In this document: piece after piece, positions 1-10,694 of the stretch
Layout of the letters: each line of letters opens with the position of its first letter
Position numbering within the stretch: the stretch's first letter is position 1
From: JAGVSZ01 sp035456405
GTDB taxonomy: Bacteria; Pseudomonadota; Gammaproteobacteria; Burkholderiales; SG8-39
Assembly (NCBI GenBank): GCA_035456405.1
Contig: DATIDG010000049.1
Span: forward strand, 124,001 to 188,000
Length of the DNA: 64,000 nucleotides
Reading direction: 5' to 3'
Position numbers and translations under genes: made by a program
Notes under the pieces: model-generated
What the model was told of the DNA's origin: nothing
What the model saw: only the letters and a program-made list of their open reading frames with translations
The model's database searches: none

Positions 1-280
1 CGCGTCGATCCTCTGGAAGAACGCGGAGATGGCGCCCGAGGCCGCGGAGACGCTCGGTATCACCGCCGCGCGACTCAAGCAGCTCGGGCTGGTCGACAAG
101 ATCGTCACCGAGCCGCTCGGCGGCGCCCATCGCGACCATGCGGCGGCCGCGCAGAACCTGAAGAAGGCGCTGCAGGACGCGCTGCGCAGCCTCGCGGACA
201 AGAGCCAGTCGGAGCTCGCCGAAGAGCGCTTCGAGCGGCTGATGGGCCATGGCAAGTTCAAGGAAGCGACGGTCAAGTGA
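1..280 (+). CDS. accA: Acetyl-CoA carboxylase carboxyltransferase subunit alpha, C-terminal part
   Basis: This is the 3' end of a gene cut by the left window edge. The reading frame is open from base 2 and encodes the AccA C-terminus, with the family stretch ASILWKNAEMAPEAAETLGI near the start and the usual helical tail. AccA with AccD forms the carboxyltransferase that moves the carboxyl group from biotin to acetyl-CoA, the first committed step of fatty acid synthesis, in the cytoplasm. The last 32 bases overlap the start of tilS, which suggests translational coupling. About 92 residues are visible of a protein that is normally near 320. Confidence 0.95.
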   Translation, partial: ASILWKNAEMAPEAAETLGITAARLKQLGLVDKIVTEPLGGAHRDHAAAAQNLKKALQDALRSLADKSQSELAEERFERLMGHGKFKEATVK

Positions 281-1622
281 CCTCGTCGCGCGCGTCGGCT
301 CCGAGCTGGCCCGTCACGTCCCGCGCGGCGCGCGGTTGACGCTCGCCCTCTCGGGCGGCGTCGACTCGATCGCGCTGCTCGACATCCTCGCGGCGGCCGC
401 GCCGCGCCATCCGTTCACGCTCGACTGCCTGCACGTCGATCATGGCATCAGCCCGAACGCGCCGGCCTGGGCGCGATTCGCGCGGGCGGCGGCGAAGGGC
501 TACGGTCTGCACTGCGGCGTGAAAAAGGCCGACCTCGTGCCGCACCGAGCCCTCGGTCTGGAGGGTGCGGCGCGCGCGGCGCGCTACGCGCTCTTCGCCG
601 CGCTACGCGCGGATTTCGTGGTGCTTGCCCAGCACGAGGACGATCAGGCCGAGACGGTGCTGCTGCAGCTCGTGCGGGGCGCCGGTCCCGCGGGCCTGGC
701 AGGGATGCCGGTGCTACGGGTGCAGCGCGCGCGCGCGAGGGGCCCGGCACCGCGGCTCTTCCGCCCGCTCCTCGGCGTCGCGCGCGCCGAGATCGAAGCC
801 TACGCACGCGCTCGCGAACTGGAGTGGGTGGACGACGAGAGCAACGCCGACACGCGGCGGGCGCGGAATCTCGTGCGTCACCGGGTCCTGCCGCTCCTGC
901 GCGAGATAAATCCGCAGGCCGGCCCGAACCTGGCACGGAGCGCAGCGCTCCTGGCCGAGGCCAACGAGGTCCTGCAGACCGTCGCAGCCGAGGATGCCGC
1001 AGCGGCGGCGAGCGACGGGCGTCTCACGGTGGCCGCGCTCGCGGCGCTCCCCAGGGCTCGCGCGAAGAACGCCCTGCGCTGGGCCCTGGCGCAGGCAGGG
1101 TTGTCCGCGCCGGACAGTGGCCGGCTGGACGAGGCGTTGCGCCAGGTCTTCGACGCGCGCGCCGATGCATCGGTCCGGGTCGCGCTGGGACAGGCGGAGA
1201 TCCGCCGTTTCCTGGGGCGCGTGTGGGTCGTTCCGCGCGCAGACTCGCTACCCCCCGGGTTGCACGTTCGATGGCCCGGCGGGTCGACGTGGCGAATTCC
1301 CGAACTCGGGGGCGTCCTGCACTTGGAACGAGCGACCGGACGTGGCTTGGCGGCCGCGGCAGTCCGATCGGGCGGTCTGGAGATCCGGCTCCGAGGCGGC
1401 GGCGAGCGGTTTCGCCCCGACCCGCGTCGCCCCAGACGCCCGCTGAAAACCCTCTTCCAGGAGTCCGGGGTGCCGCCCTGGGAGCGCGAGCGCCTTCCAT
1501 TGCTCTACTGCGACGGGCGGCTGGCGTGGGTTCCCGGCATCGGGGTGGCGTCGGCGCTACAGGCGGGACCACTGGAGGCGGGCCTCGTGCCGACCTGGGA
1601 GCGCGGTGGCGCGATGCGGTGA
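249..1622 (+). CDS. tilS: tRNA(Ile)-lysidine synthetase
   Basis: The 457-residue product is TilS, the ATP-dependent enzyme that attaches lysine to C34 of tRNA-Ile(CAU) so that it reads AUA codons. The N-terminal PP-loop is intact, with SGGVDS at residues 35-40, followed by the DHG and HEDDQAET motifs of the N-type ATP pyrophosphatase family. The C-terminal half carries the family's tRNA-binding domain, with RPDPRRPRRPLKTLFQESGV near the end. ATG at 249 lies inside the accA coding end; no later in-frame start would keep the PP-loop start intact, so the overlap is accepted. Length is typical. The accA-tilS pair is a common betaproteobacterial arrangement. Confidence 0.95.
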   Translation: MASSRKRRSSDLVARVGSELARHVPRGARLTLALSGGVDSIALLDILAAAAPRHPFTLDCLHVDHGISPNAPAWARFARAAAKGYGLHCGVKKADLVPHRALGLEGAARAARYALFAALRADFVVLAQHEDDQAETVLLQLVRGAGPAGLAGMPVLRVQRARARGPAPRLFRPLLGVARAEIEAYARARELEWVDDESNADTRRARNLVRHRVLPLLREINPQAGPNLARSAALLAEANEVLQTVAAEDAAAAASDGRLTVAALAALPRARAKNALRWALAQAGLSAPDSGRLDEALRQVFDARADASVRVALGQAEIRRFLGRVWVVPRADSLPPGLHVRWPGGSTWRIPELGGVLHLERATGRGLAAAAVRSGGLEIRLRGGGERFRPDPRRPRRPLKTLFQESGVPPWERERLPLLYCDGRLAWVPGIGVASALQAGPLEAGLVPTWERGGAMR

Positions 1623-1701
1623 GGGAATCGGTGCCGCGTTCAAAAGCGATGATAAAATAACAGGTTACTTTTAGTACCTAGAACAAGGCAAGGGAGCGAG
1701 C

Positions 1702-2127
1702 ATGGCGGTGGAACGGACCCTATCGATCATTAAGCCCGACGCGGTCGCGAAGAACGCGATCGGGCGGATCTACTCCCGCTTCGAGGCCGCCGGGCTCAAG
1801 ATCATCGCGGCGCGCATGATGTGGCTTTCGCAGCACGACGCCGAGGCGTTTTATGCGGTGCACCGCGAGCGGCCTTTCTTCCGCGATCTGGTGAAGTTCA
1901 TGACCTCCGGACCGGTGATCGTGCAGGTGCTCGAGGGCGAGAGCGCCATCGCGCGCAACCGCGAGCTGATGGGCGCCACCGACCCGAAGAAGGCCGCAAA
2001 GGGCTCAATCCGCGCGGACTTTGCCGAGTCGATCGACGCAAACGCGGTCCACGGCTCGGACGGGCCCGGCACGGCACGCACCGAGATCGCGTTCTTCTTT
2101 CCGGACCGCGAGCTCTTCCCGCGCTAG
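1702..2127 (+). CDS. ndk: Nucleoside diphosphate kinase
   Basis: A 141-residue cytoplasmic enzyme that transfers the gamma phosphate from ATP to nucleoside diphosphates through a phospho-histidine. The sequence begins with TLSIIKPDAV and has the active-site motif NAVHGSDG with the catalytic histidine at residue 117, both exactly as expected. Length matches the family. The purine-rich AAGGCAAGGGAGCGAGC directly before ATG 1702 serves as ribosome binding site. The 79 bases upstream are noticeably AT-rich compared with the surroundings and probably hold a promoter, but no clean -35/-10 pair is visible. The gene heads the conserved ndk-rlmN-pilW-rodZ-ispG-hisS series. Confidence 0.97.
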   Translation: MAVERTLSIIKPDAVAKNAIGRIYSRFEAAGLKIIAARMMWLSQHDAEAFYAVHRERPFFRDLVKFMTSGPVIVQVLEGESAIARNRELMGATDPKKAAKGSIRADFAESIDANAVHGSDGPGTARTEIAFFFPDRELFPR

Positions 2128-2142
2128 GGGCTCCGAGGGCAA

Positions 2143-3222
2143 ATGAGGGCCAACCTGCTCGAGTTCGACGCCGGCGGCATGGCGGACTTTTTCGCCGCGA
2201 TCGGCGAGAAGCCCTTCCGCGCGCGCCAGGTCCTGCGCTGGGTGCATCGCGCGGGCGAGTCGGAGTTCGAACGCATGAGCGATCTCGCCCGGAGCCTGCG
2301 GCAGCGGCTCGCCGAGACAGCGGTGGTCGCGCCGCCCCGGATGATCGGGGACACGACCGCGGCGGACGGGACGCGCAAGTGGCTGCTCGACGTCGGCAAT
2401 GCCAACGCGGTCGAGACCGTCTTCATCCCCGAAGCGAACCGGGGCACCTTGTGCGTGTCCACCCAGGCAGGCTGCACGATGGCGTGCCGGTTCTGCTCCA
2501 CCGGCCGGCAGGGATTCAACCGCAATCTCACGACGGCGGAGATCGTCGGCCAGCTGTGGTGGGCGAACCGGGCACTTGGGGCCGTCCACGGGGACGAGCG
2601 CGTCATCAGCAACGTCGTACTGATGGGCATGGGCGAGCCACTGCTCAACTTCGAGAACGTGCTGCCCGCGCTGCGGCTGATGCTCGACGACAACGGGTAT
2701 GGGCTGTCGCGGCGCCGAGTGACCGTGTCGACGGTCGGGATCGTGCCGATGATGGACCGGCTGCGCGACGAGTGCCCGGTGGCGCTCGCGGTGAGCCTGC
2801 ACGCGCCGAGCGATGCGCTGCGGAGCCGGCTCGTCCCGATCAACGAGAAGTATCCGCTGGCAGCGCTGCTGTCCGCGTGCCGACGCTACCTAGAGAAGGC
2901 CCCGCGGGACTTCATCACCTTCGAGTATGTGATGCTCGATGGCGTAAACGACTCCGAGGCGTGCGCGCGCGAGCTCGTGCGGCTCGTTGCGGAGGTGCCG
3001 TGCAAGCTCAATCTGATCCCGTTCAACCCGTTCCCGGACTCCGGGTTTCGGCGTTCGCCGCGCGAGACGGTGCGGCGCTTCTCCGATCTCCTCAATGCGG
3101 CAGGCGTCGTGACGACCACGCGCAAGACCCGCGGCGACGACATCGACGCTGCGTGCGGACAGCTCGCCGGGCAGGTGCGCGACCGGACGAGGCGCGCTCC
3201 ACGATTCGCGAGGATGGCATGA
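2143..3222 (+). CDS. rlmN: 23S rRNA (adenine-2503-C2) / tRNA methyltransferase
   Basis: RlmN is a radical-SAM methyltransferase that methylates C2 of A2503 in 23S rRNA and A37 in some tRNAs. The 359-residue product has the iron-sulfur binding CxxxCxxC motif at C111, C115 and C118 (CTMACRFC), and the methyl-carrier cysteine near the C-terminus at C338 (DIDAACGQL). The glycine-rich SAM-binding stretch MGMGEPLLN is also present. It starts 15 bases after ndk and its stop overlaps the pilW start in an ATGA, so it is probably co-translated with it. Confidence 0.97.
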   Translation: MRANLLEFDAGGMADFFAAIGEKPFRARQVLRWVHRAGESEFERMSDLARSLRQRLAETAVVAPPRMIGDTTAADGTRKWLLDVGNANAVETVFIPEANRGTLCVSTQAGCTMACRFCSTGRQGFNRNLTTAEIVGQLWWANRALGAVHGDERVISNVVLMGMGEPLLNFENVLPALRLMLDDNGYGLSRRRVTVSTVGIVPMMDRLRDECPVALAVSLHAPSDALRSRLVPINEKYPLAALLSACRRYLEKAPRDFITFEYVMLDGVNDSEACARELVRLVAEVPCKLNLIPFNPFPDSGFRRSPRETVRRFSDLLNAAGVVTTTRKTRGDDIDAACGQLAGQVRDRTRRAPRFARMA

Positions 3223-4043
3223 CCGCCTGTGCAGTCCGCAGGGCGCTGGGGATGGCGCTGCTGGCGGCGCTGATTGCCGGCTGCGCGACCCCCGAAGAGG
3301 GTGTGCAGCACCCCGAGCGCTCGCCGCAACGCGGTCCCGACGCCGATGCGGGGCTGGTCGGCGAGATCCGCGACTCGCGCACCCGTGCGAAGGCGCACGC
3401 GGATCTCGCGAGCGCGTACTACGAGCTCGGCAATCTGGGCGTGGCGCTCGAGGAGGCGCGCATCGCGGTGCAGGCCGATGCGAGTTACGCACCCGCGTAC
3501 AACGTGCTCGGCCTGGTGAACATGGATCTGAAGGACAACACCACCGCCGACGCGAATTTTAAGCGCGGGCTGCAGATCAGCCCGCAGGATCCCGACCTCA
3601 ACCACAACTACGGGTGGTTCCTCTGCCAGACCGGCCGCGAGGACCAGGCGATCCAGTGGTTCCTGAACGCGGTGCGCAACCCGCTCTATCAGGCCCCGGC
3701 GAAGTCCTTCGCGGCGGCGGGCCGCTGCCTCACCAAGCGCAATCCGACCGAGGCCGCGGCCTATTTCGATCGCGCGCTGCGCCTCGATCCCAACAGCCTG
3801 CAGGCGATGCTGCCGTATGCGGAGCTGCTCTATCGCCGCGGCCAGCTGAACGAGGCGAAGGTGCTCGTCGCCCGCTTCAACCGGCTCGTCCCCGACGGCA
3901 CGCCCGAATCCCTGTGGCTGGGGGTCCGGATCGAGCGCAAGCTCGGCGACCGGCTTGCGGAAGCAAGCCTCGCGAGCCAGCTGCGCAGGCGCTACGCGGG
4001 GTCGAACGAATATCGCGCCCTCCAGCGCGGCGAGTACGACTGA
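3219..4043 (+). CDS. pilW: Type IV pilus biogenesis/stability lipoprotein PilW (PilF)
   Basis: A 274-residue outer-membrane lipoprotein of the PilW/PilF family, which helps assemble or stabilise the PilQ secretin of type IV pili. The signal peptide ends in the lipobox LIAGC, with the lipidated cysteine at residue 22. The remainder is a run of tetratricopeptide repeats (about residues 55-230), including the characteristic NHNYGWFLCQTGR segment. ATG 3219 overlaps the rlmN stop. In betaproteobacteria this gene regularly sits between rlmN and rodZ, which supports the call. No other pilus genes are in the window. Confidence 0.93.
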   Translation: MTACAVRRALGMALLAALIAGCATPEEGVQHPERSPQRGPDADAGLVGEIRDSRTRAKAHADLASAYYELGNLGVALEEARIAVQADASYAPAYNVLGLVNMDLKDNTTADANFKRGLQISPQDPDLNHNYGWFLCQTGREDQAIQWFLNAVRNPLYQAPAKSFAAAGRCLTKRNPTEAAAYFDRALRLDPNSLQAMLPYAELLYRRGQLNEAKVLVARFNRLVPDGTPESLWLGVRIERKLGDRLAEASLASQLRRRYAGSNEYRALQRGEYD

Positions 4044-4057
4044 GGGAACGCCAACCA

Positions 4058-4870
4058 ATGAGTGAAATCCAAGACGAGACTGTGCCCGCGCCGCGCTCCC
4101 CGGGGCGCAAGCTCGCCGCGGCGCGCGCTGCGCGCGGGCTGACGGTGACCGAGATCGCGCTGCGGCTTAAGTTCTCCCCGAAGCAGATCGAGGCGCTCGA
4201 GGCGGACCAGTACGATGCGCTGGCCGGCCCGGCGTTCGTGCGCGGCATGATCCGCGCCTATGCGAAGCTCGTCGGCGCGGACGCCGATGCGCTGGTCGCG
4301 GAGTCGCGCGTCTCGCAGCTGACCCCGGCCGGCCCCAGTGTCTCCGGCCCACCTGGCATGGGCGTGGCGATCCCGCGCAAGCCGCGCAAGGGATCGCTGG
4401 TCTACGTCGTGTTCTCGACGCTGGTGGCCGTCGCCGTCGGCGGCGTGCTGGCCGAATGGGTGCTGCGGCCGTCGGACGCGCAGAAGGCCGTTGTCGCGCG
4501 GCCGGCGGTACCCGCCGCTCCAGTGCAGCGGGAGGTCGTGGCGCCGCTGCCCGTCCCCGCCGCGGTGCCGCGGCCGGCCCCGCAAGCGGCCGAGCCCGTG
4601 GCGGCAGCGCGGGCGGTCGAAACGGAGCTCCACGCCAAGCGCATCGAGCTCTCCTTCAACCGCGAATCGTGGGTGGAGATTCGTGACGCCGAGGGGCGGA
4701 TCGTCTTTTCGCAGCTCAATCCACCTGGCACCCGACGCGAGGTCGAAGGCGTCGCGCCGTTCACGCTCGTGATCGGAAATGCGCGCGGCGTGCGCCTGCG
4801 CTACAACGAATCCGAGATCGACCTCATGCCGTACACGCGCACCGACGTCGCGCGGCTCACGCTCGATTGA
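4058..4870 (+). CDS. rodZ: Cytoskeletal protein RodZ (HTH - membrane segment - DUF4115)
   Basis: The 270-residue product has the RodZ architecture: a cytoplasmic helix-turn-helix domain (about residues 15-80) that in the family contacts the actin homologue MreB, one membrane segment (about 112-136), a proline/alanine-rich linker and a periplasmic DUF4115 beta domain (about 195-270). RodZ links MreB to the cell-wall elongation machinery and maintains rod shape. ATG 4058 is 14 bases after pilW. The linker is alanine/proline/valine-rich, as usual in GC-rich relatives. Confidence 0.93.
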   Translation: MSEIQDETVPAPRSPGRKLAAARAARGLTVTEIALRLKFSPKQIEALEADQYDALAGPAFVRGMIRAYAKLVGADADALVAESRVSQLTPAGPSVSGPPGMGVAIPRKPRKGSLVYVVFSTLVAVAVGGVLAEWVLRPSDAQKAVVARPAVPAAPVQREVVAPLPVPAAVPRPAPQAAEPVAAARAVETELHAKRIELSFNRESWVEIRDAEGRIVFSQLNPPGTRREVEGVAPFTLVIGNARGVRLRYNESEIDLMPYTRTDVARLTLD

Positions 4871-4880
4871 GGCGGAAGCC

Positions 4881-6152
<1,272 letters not shown>

Positions 6153-6169
6153 AGCGGCCGCTGTTCACC

Positions 6170-7450
6170 ATGACCCAGACCATTCAGGCGGTCCGGGGGA
6201 TGAACGACATCCTGCCGGACGAGGCCGCGCTGTGGGAGCGCCTCGAGGAGATCGTGCGCTCCTGGGCGCGCGCCTATGGCTATCGGAACATCCGCACCCC
6301 GCTGCTCGAGCACACCGCGCTCTTCCGGCGCGCGATCGGCGAGGCGACCGACATCGTCGAGAAGGAGATGTACAGCTTCGTCGACGAGCTGAACGGCGAG
6401 AACCTCACGCTGCGGCCCGAGGCGACGGCATCCACCGTGCGCGCGGCGATCGAGCACTCGCTGCTCCACGGTGGCCCGCAGCGGCTCTGGTACGCGGGGC
6501 CGATGTTCCGGCACGAGCGGCCCCAGAAGGGGCGCTACCGCCAGTTCCACCAGATCGGCGCCGAGGCGATCGGCTATCCCGGGCCCGACGTCGATGCCGA
6601 GCTGATCCTCATGTGCGCGCGGCTCTGGGACGACCTCGGCCTCGACGGCATCAGGCTGCAGCTCAACTCCCTCGGCGCACTCGAGGAGCGGCTCGCCCAT
6701 CGCGACGCCCTGGTCGCGTACCTGAAGCGGCACGAGGCGGACCTCGACGCCGATTCCCGCCGCCGGCTCGTCACCAACCCCTTGCGCGTGCTCGACAGCA
6801 AGAATCCGGCGATGCGCCCGGTGATCGGTGGCGCCCCGAAGCTCTTGGAGCATCTTGGGGCAGGATCCCTGAAGCATTTCGATGGCGTCCAGTCGATCCT
6901 CAAGGACGCCGGCCTTCCGTACTCGATCGACCATCACCTCGTGCGCGGGCTCGACTATTACAACCTCACGGTGTTCGAGTGGGTCACCGACCGGCTCGGT
7001 GCGCAGGGCACGGTGTGCGGCGGCGGGCGCTACGACGGGCTGTTTGCGCAGATCGGCGGCAAGCCTGCGCCGGCCATCGGCTTCGCGATGGGCGTCGAGC
7101 GCCTGATCGCGTTGCTGCAGGAAGGCGGCGGGGCGGTGATGGCCGAAGCGCGGGACGTCTACCTGGTGCACCAGGGCGAGGCCGCCGACCGGTTCGCGTT
7201 CACGGTCGCCGAGCGGCTGCGCGATCACGGATTCTCGGTCGTCCACCACTGCGGCGGTGGCAGCTTCAAGGCGCAGATGCGCAAGGCGGACGCGAGCGGC
7301 GCGCACGTGGCGGTGATCATCGGGGACGACGAGGCGGCGGCGCACGAGGCGAGCGTGAAGGCGCTGCGCGCCGAGCGCGCGCAGATCCGGGTCGCGCTCG
7401 AGCACCTTCCGGACAGTCTTTCCCAACTCCTCTATGCGGACGAGAACTAG
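6170..7450 (+). CDS. hisS: Histidyl-tRNA synthetase
   Basis: A 426-residue class II aminoacyl-tRNA synthetase charging tRNA-His. Motif 1 lies in the N-terminal part after RGMNDILPDE, motif 2 is FRHERPQKGRYRQFHQIG, and the histidine-specific signature LVRGLDYYNLTVFEW is present. Motif 3 (GFAMGVERL) and the C-terminal anticodon-binding domain complete the protein. The stop codon is directly followed by the yfgM start, with no gap. A separate HisS-like paralogue, hisZ, is encoded further downstream. Confidence 0.97.
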   Translation: MTQTIQAVRGMNDILPDEAALWERLEEIVRSWARAYGYRNIRTPLLEHTALFRRAIGEATDIVEKEMYSFVDELNGENLTLRPEATASTVRAAIEHSLLHGGPQRLWYAGPMFRHERPQKGRYRQFHQIGAEAIGYPGPDVDAELILMCARLWDDLGLDGIRLQLNSLGALEERLAHRDALVAYLKRHEADLDADSRRRLVTNPLRVLDSKNPAMRPVIGGAPKLLEHLGAGSLKHFDGVQSILKDAGLPYSIDHHLVRGLDYYNLTVFEWVTDRLGAQGTVCGGGRYDGLFAQIGGKPAPAIGFAMGVERLIALLQEGGGAVMAEARDVYLVHQGEAADRFAFTVAERLRDHGFSVVHHCGGGSFKAQMRKADASGAHVAVIIGDDEAAAHEASVKALRAERAQIRVALEHLPDSLSQLLYADEN

Positions 7451-8089
7451 ATGGCCACCTATGACCTGGAAGAACAGGAACAGATTGCCCAGCTCAAGGG
7501 GTTCTGGACTCAGTACGGCAACCTGATCGTCATTGCGATCTCGGTGGCGCTGCTCGTGGTCGCGGCGTGGCGCTTCTGGGGCTGGTACCAGGTGTCGCAG
7601 TCGGCGCAGGCCGCCGCTATCTACTCCGAGCTGCAGAAGGCCGCCGGGGCGAACGACGCCAAGAAGGTGCGCGAGCTGGGCGGCGCGCTGCTCGAGTCGC
7701 ACGGGGGGACGCTGTACGCGTCGCTCGGCGCCCTGATCTCCGCGAAGGTTCACTTCGCGGCAGGAGATCTCAAGACCGCGCGCGTTCAGCTGCAATGGGT
7801 CGTCGACAAGGCGCGCGACCCCGAGATCCGGGCGGTCGCACGGTTGCGGCTCGCATCCGTGCTGCTCGACGAAAAGGCGTACGACGACGCACTCAAGGTG
7901 CTTGCGGAAAAGCCCCCGGGGTCGTTCGAGGCGCTCTTCGAGGACGCGCGTGGCGATGTGCTCCTGGCGCAGGGGAAAGCCGCCGAGGCGCGCGCGGCGT
8001 ATCAGGCCGCGCTCGCCAAGCTGGGCGCCGGCGACGACGCCGCGCGCGAACTGGTCCAGCTCAAGCTTGATGGCGCGGGCGCGAGGTGA
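7451..8089 (+). CDS. yfgM: Ancillary SecYEG translocon subunit / YfgM-like TPR protein
   Basis: A 212-residue membrane-anchored protein with a short cytoplasmic N-terminus, one membrane segment (about residues 23-43) and a periplasmic helical TPR-like domain. It matches the YfgM family, whose E. coli member associates with SecYEG and the chaperone PpiD. The gene abuts hisS and precedes bamB by seven bases, the order also seen in enterobacteria (hisS-yfgM-bamB). The function here rests on family membership and gene order; no catalytic motif is expected. Confidence 0.88.
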   Translation: MATYDLEEQEQIAQLKGFWTQYGNLIVIAISVALLVVAAWRFWGWYQVSQSAQAAAIYSELQKAAGANDAKKVRELGGALLESHGGTLYASLGALISAKVHFAAGDLKTARVQLQWVVDKARDPEIRAVARLRLASVLLDEKAYDDALKVLAEKPPGSFEALFEDARGDVLLAQGKAAEARAAYQAALAKLGAGDDAARELVQLKLDGAGAR

Positions 8090-8096
8090 GGCGGGC

Positions 8097-9248
8097 ATGA
8101 CGCGCGCACTCTTGGCCGGCGCCGCGGCGCTCGCCCTCGCGGGGTGCAGCGGCTTCAGCCTCAACCCCCTCGACTGGTTCGGCCGCTCGGCCCCGCCGCC
8201 GCCCGCCCCGCTGGTGCAGATTGCCAGTCCGGTCCCGGTGCGCGTGCTGTGGCAGGCGTCCATCGGCAAGGCCGACCTCGCGACCTTCACGCCAGCGGTC
8301 GCCGGCGGCAGCGTCTTCGCCGCGGCGGCGGACGGGACCGTCGTGCGGCTGGACGCGGCGAATGGCCGTCAGATCTGGCGCGTTCGGGCGCCCGCGGTGC
8401 TGTCGGGCGGCGTCGGCTCCGACGGCAAGCTCGTCGTCGTCGGCTCCGCCGAGGGCGAGGTGATCGCGCTCGACATCGATGGCGGGATGCTGTGGCGTGC
8501 GCGAGTGTCGAGCGAGGTGCTCTCCGCGCCGGTGGTGGCCGGCGACCTCGTGGTCGTGCGCACTGCCGACAGCCGGATCTTTGCGCTCGAGGCGCGCGAC
8601 GGCCGCCGGCGCTGGGTGTACCAGCGCGCCGCGCCGGCCCTGTCGGTGCGCAGCTCGGCGGGCGCCGTTGTCGAGGAAGGGTTCGTGTTTGCCGGGTTCT
8701 CCGGGGGCAAGCTCATCGCGGTGGCGCTCGCGAACGGCGGGCTGCGCTGGGAGGGCACCGTCTCGGTTCCCAAGGGCACGACCGAGCTGGAGCGCGTGAG
8801 CGACGTCGTGGGCGTGCCCTGGGTGGGCGACCGGGAGGCGTGCGCCGTCGCGTTCCAGGGGCGCGTCGCGTGCTTCAACCTCGGGAATGGCAGCCAGATC
8901 TGGGCGCGCGACATCTCGTCGAGCGCCGGGCTCGGCGTGGATGCGCGCTCGGTGTACGTCGCCGAGGACCGCGGCGCTGTCGCAGCGTTCGAGCGCACTA
9001 CCGGCCGCAACTTCTGGCGGCAGGACAAGCTGGCCAACCGGCGGCTTACCGCACCGCTCGGCGTCGGGACCGAGGTTGCGTTCGGCGATATCGAGGGGCA
9101 GGTGCATCTGCTCGGCCGCGACACCGGCGCCTTCGTGGGGCGCATCGCCACCGACGGGACGGCGATCCGCAGCGTCCCCGTGCCCCTCGAGAACGCGTTT
9201 CTCGTCCAGACGACCGGCGGAACGCTCTACGCGATGGCGACGCGGTAA
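8097..9248 (+). CDS. bamB: Outer membrane assembly lipoprotein BamB
   Basis: BamB is the beta-propeller lipoprotein of the BAM complex that inserts beta-barrel proteins into the outer membrane. The 383-residue product starts with a lipoprotein signal (ALALAGC, lipid cysteine at residue 17) followed by repeated PQQ-like blades, for example DAANGRQIWRVRAP and LEARDGRRRWVYQ, which give the eight-bladed propeller. The start is ATG 8097 after GAGGCGGGC. Length is typical. It sits between yfgM and der, as in most beta- and gammaproteobacteria. Confidence 0.95.
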   Translation: MTRALLAGAAALALAGCSGFSLNPLDWFGRSAPPPPAPLVQIASPVPVRVLWQASIGKADLATFTPAVAGGSVFAAAADGTVVRLDAANGRQIWRVRAPAVLSGGVGSDGKLVVVGSAEGEVIALDIDGGMLWRARVSSEVLSAPVVAGDLVVVRTADSRIFALEARDGRRRWVYQRAAPALSVRSSAGAVVEEGFVFAGFSGGKLIAVALANGGLRWEGTVSVPKGTTELERVSDVVGVPWVGDREACAVAFQGRVACFNLGNGSQIWARDISSSAGLGVDARSVYVAEDRGAVAAFERTTGRNFWRQDKLANRRLTAPLGVGTEVAFGDIEGQVHLLGRDTGAFVGRIATDGTAIRSVPVPLENAFLVQTTGGTLYAMATR

Positions 9249-9263
9249 GTCCGCGCGCACCTC

Positions 9264-10598
9264 ATGAAGCCCACGATCGTCCTGGTCGGCCGCCCGAACG
9301 TGGGCAAGTCGACGCTCTTCAATCGTCTGACGCGTAGCCGGGACGCGCTCGTCGCGGCTCTGCCGGGACTCACGCGCGACCGGCACTATGGCGACGGCCG
9401 GCTGGGCGACCGGGGATATTTCGTCGTCGACACCGGCGGCCTCGAGCCGGTGGCGAAGGAAGGCATGCTCGGGGAAATGGCGAAGCAGACCGCGAGCGCC
9501 CTCGCTGAGGCGGATGCGGTGATCTTCATCGTCGACGGCCGCGAAGGCCTGGCGCCGCAGGACCGGCGCATCGGCGAGGAGCTGCGGCGGCTGCGCGTGC
9601 GGGTGTGGGTCGCGGTGAACAAGGCAGAGGGCCTCGACCCGGGGGTCGTCACCGCCGAGTTTCACGAGCTCGCGCTCGGCGTACCGCACGCGATCTCGGC
9701 CGCGCACGGCGAGGGTGTGCGTGCGCTGATGGACGAGGTCCTCGCGGAGTTTCCGCCGGAGGAGGCGGCCGAGCCGCCGACCGCGGACGACGCGCCACGC
9801 ATCGCGGTAGTCGGTCGACCGAACGCCGGCAAGTCGACGCTGGTGAATCGGCTGCTCGGCGAGGACCGGATGATCGTCCACGACGAACCCGGCACCACGC
9901 GCGATGCCATCGAGGTGCCGTTCGAGCGCGCCGGGCGGCGCTACGTCCTCGTCGACACCGCCGGCGTGCGCCGCAAGGGCCGGGTGTTCGAGGCGGTCGA
10001 GAAATTCTCCGTCGTGAAAACGCTTCAGGCGATCGACCAGGCGAATGTCGTGGTGCTTGTGGTCGACGCGGCCGCAGGGGTCGCCGATCAGGATGCGCAC
10101 CTCGCCGGATACGTGCTGGAGCGCGGTCGCGCGATCGTCGTGGCGGCCAACAAGTGGGACGGTCTCGACGAGTACGAGCGCGAGCAGGCGCGCCGCACGC
10201 TCGAGCGCAAGCTCGCTTTCCTCGGGTTCGCGCGCATCCACTTCGTCTCGGCGCTGCGCGGCGAGGGCCTCGCCCGGCTGCTCGCGTCGGTGGACGAGGC
10301 GTACCGGGCCGCGCTCGCCAAGATGCCGACGCCGAAGCTGACGCGCACCCTCATTGACGCGGTCGCGCGCCAGGCGCCGCCGCGCGCCGGGCTGGTGCGC
10401 CCGAAGCTGCGCTATGCGCACCAGGGCGGCACGAACCCGCCGGTGATCGTCGTGCACGGGAACGCGCTGAACGCGGTGTCGCCGAGCTACCGCCGCTATC
10501 TCGAGGGCGTGTTCCGCAAGGCCTTCGGCCTCACCGGCACGCCGCTGCGGATCGAATTCCGGACCGGGCGGAACCCTTACGTGCGGCAGAAGTCATAG
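9264..10598 (+). CDS. der: Ribosome biogenesis GTPase Der (EngA)
   Basis: A 444-residue GTPase with the diagnostic two tandem G domains followed by a KH-like domain. The first P-loop is GRPNVGKST (residues 9-17) and the second is GRPNAGKST (about residues 183-191). DTGG and DTAG switch motifs and NKxD-type motifs (NKAEGLD, NKWDGLD) follow each. Der is needed for assembly of the 50S subunit. It ends with a short basic tail after the KH-like domain. A 96-base gap separates it from hfq. Confidence 0.97.
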   Translation: MKPTIVLVGRPNVGKSTLFNRLTRSRDALVAALPGLTRDRHYGDGRLGDRGYFVVDTGGLEPVAKEGMLGEMAKQTASALAEADAVIFIVDGREGLAPQDRRIGEELRRLRVRVWVAVNKAEGLDPGVVTAEFHELALGVPHAISAAHGEGVRALMDEVLAEFPPEEAAEPPTADDAPRIAVVGRPNAGKSTLVNRLLGEDRMIVHDEPGTTRDAIEVPFERAGRRYVLVDTAGVRRKGRVFEAVEKFSVVKTLQAIDQANVVVLVVDAAAGVADQDAHLAGYVLERGRAIVVAANKWDGLDEYEREQARRTLERKLAFLGFARIHFVSALRGEGLARLLASVDEAYRAALAKMPTPKLTRTLIDAVARQAPPRAGLVRPKLRYAHQGGTNPPVIVVHGNALNAVSPSYRRYLEGVFRKAFGLTGTPLRIEFRTGRNPYVRQKS

Positions 10599-10694
10599 CT
10601 TGCGCGAGATGCCGGAGCTAGGCCGTCCCGGCGATGGCACGGACGGGGGAAACGGGTTAAAGTAACCGTCCAATAAGTAGACGCCGGAGCGACC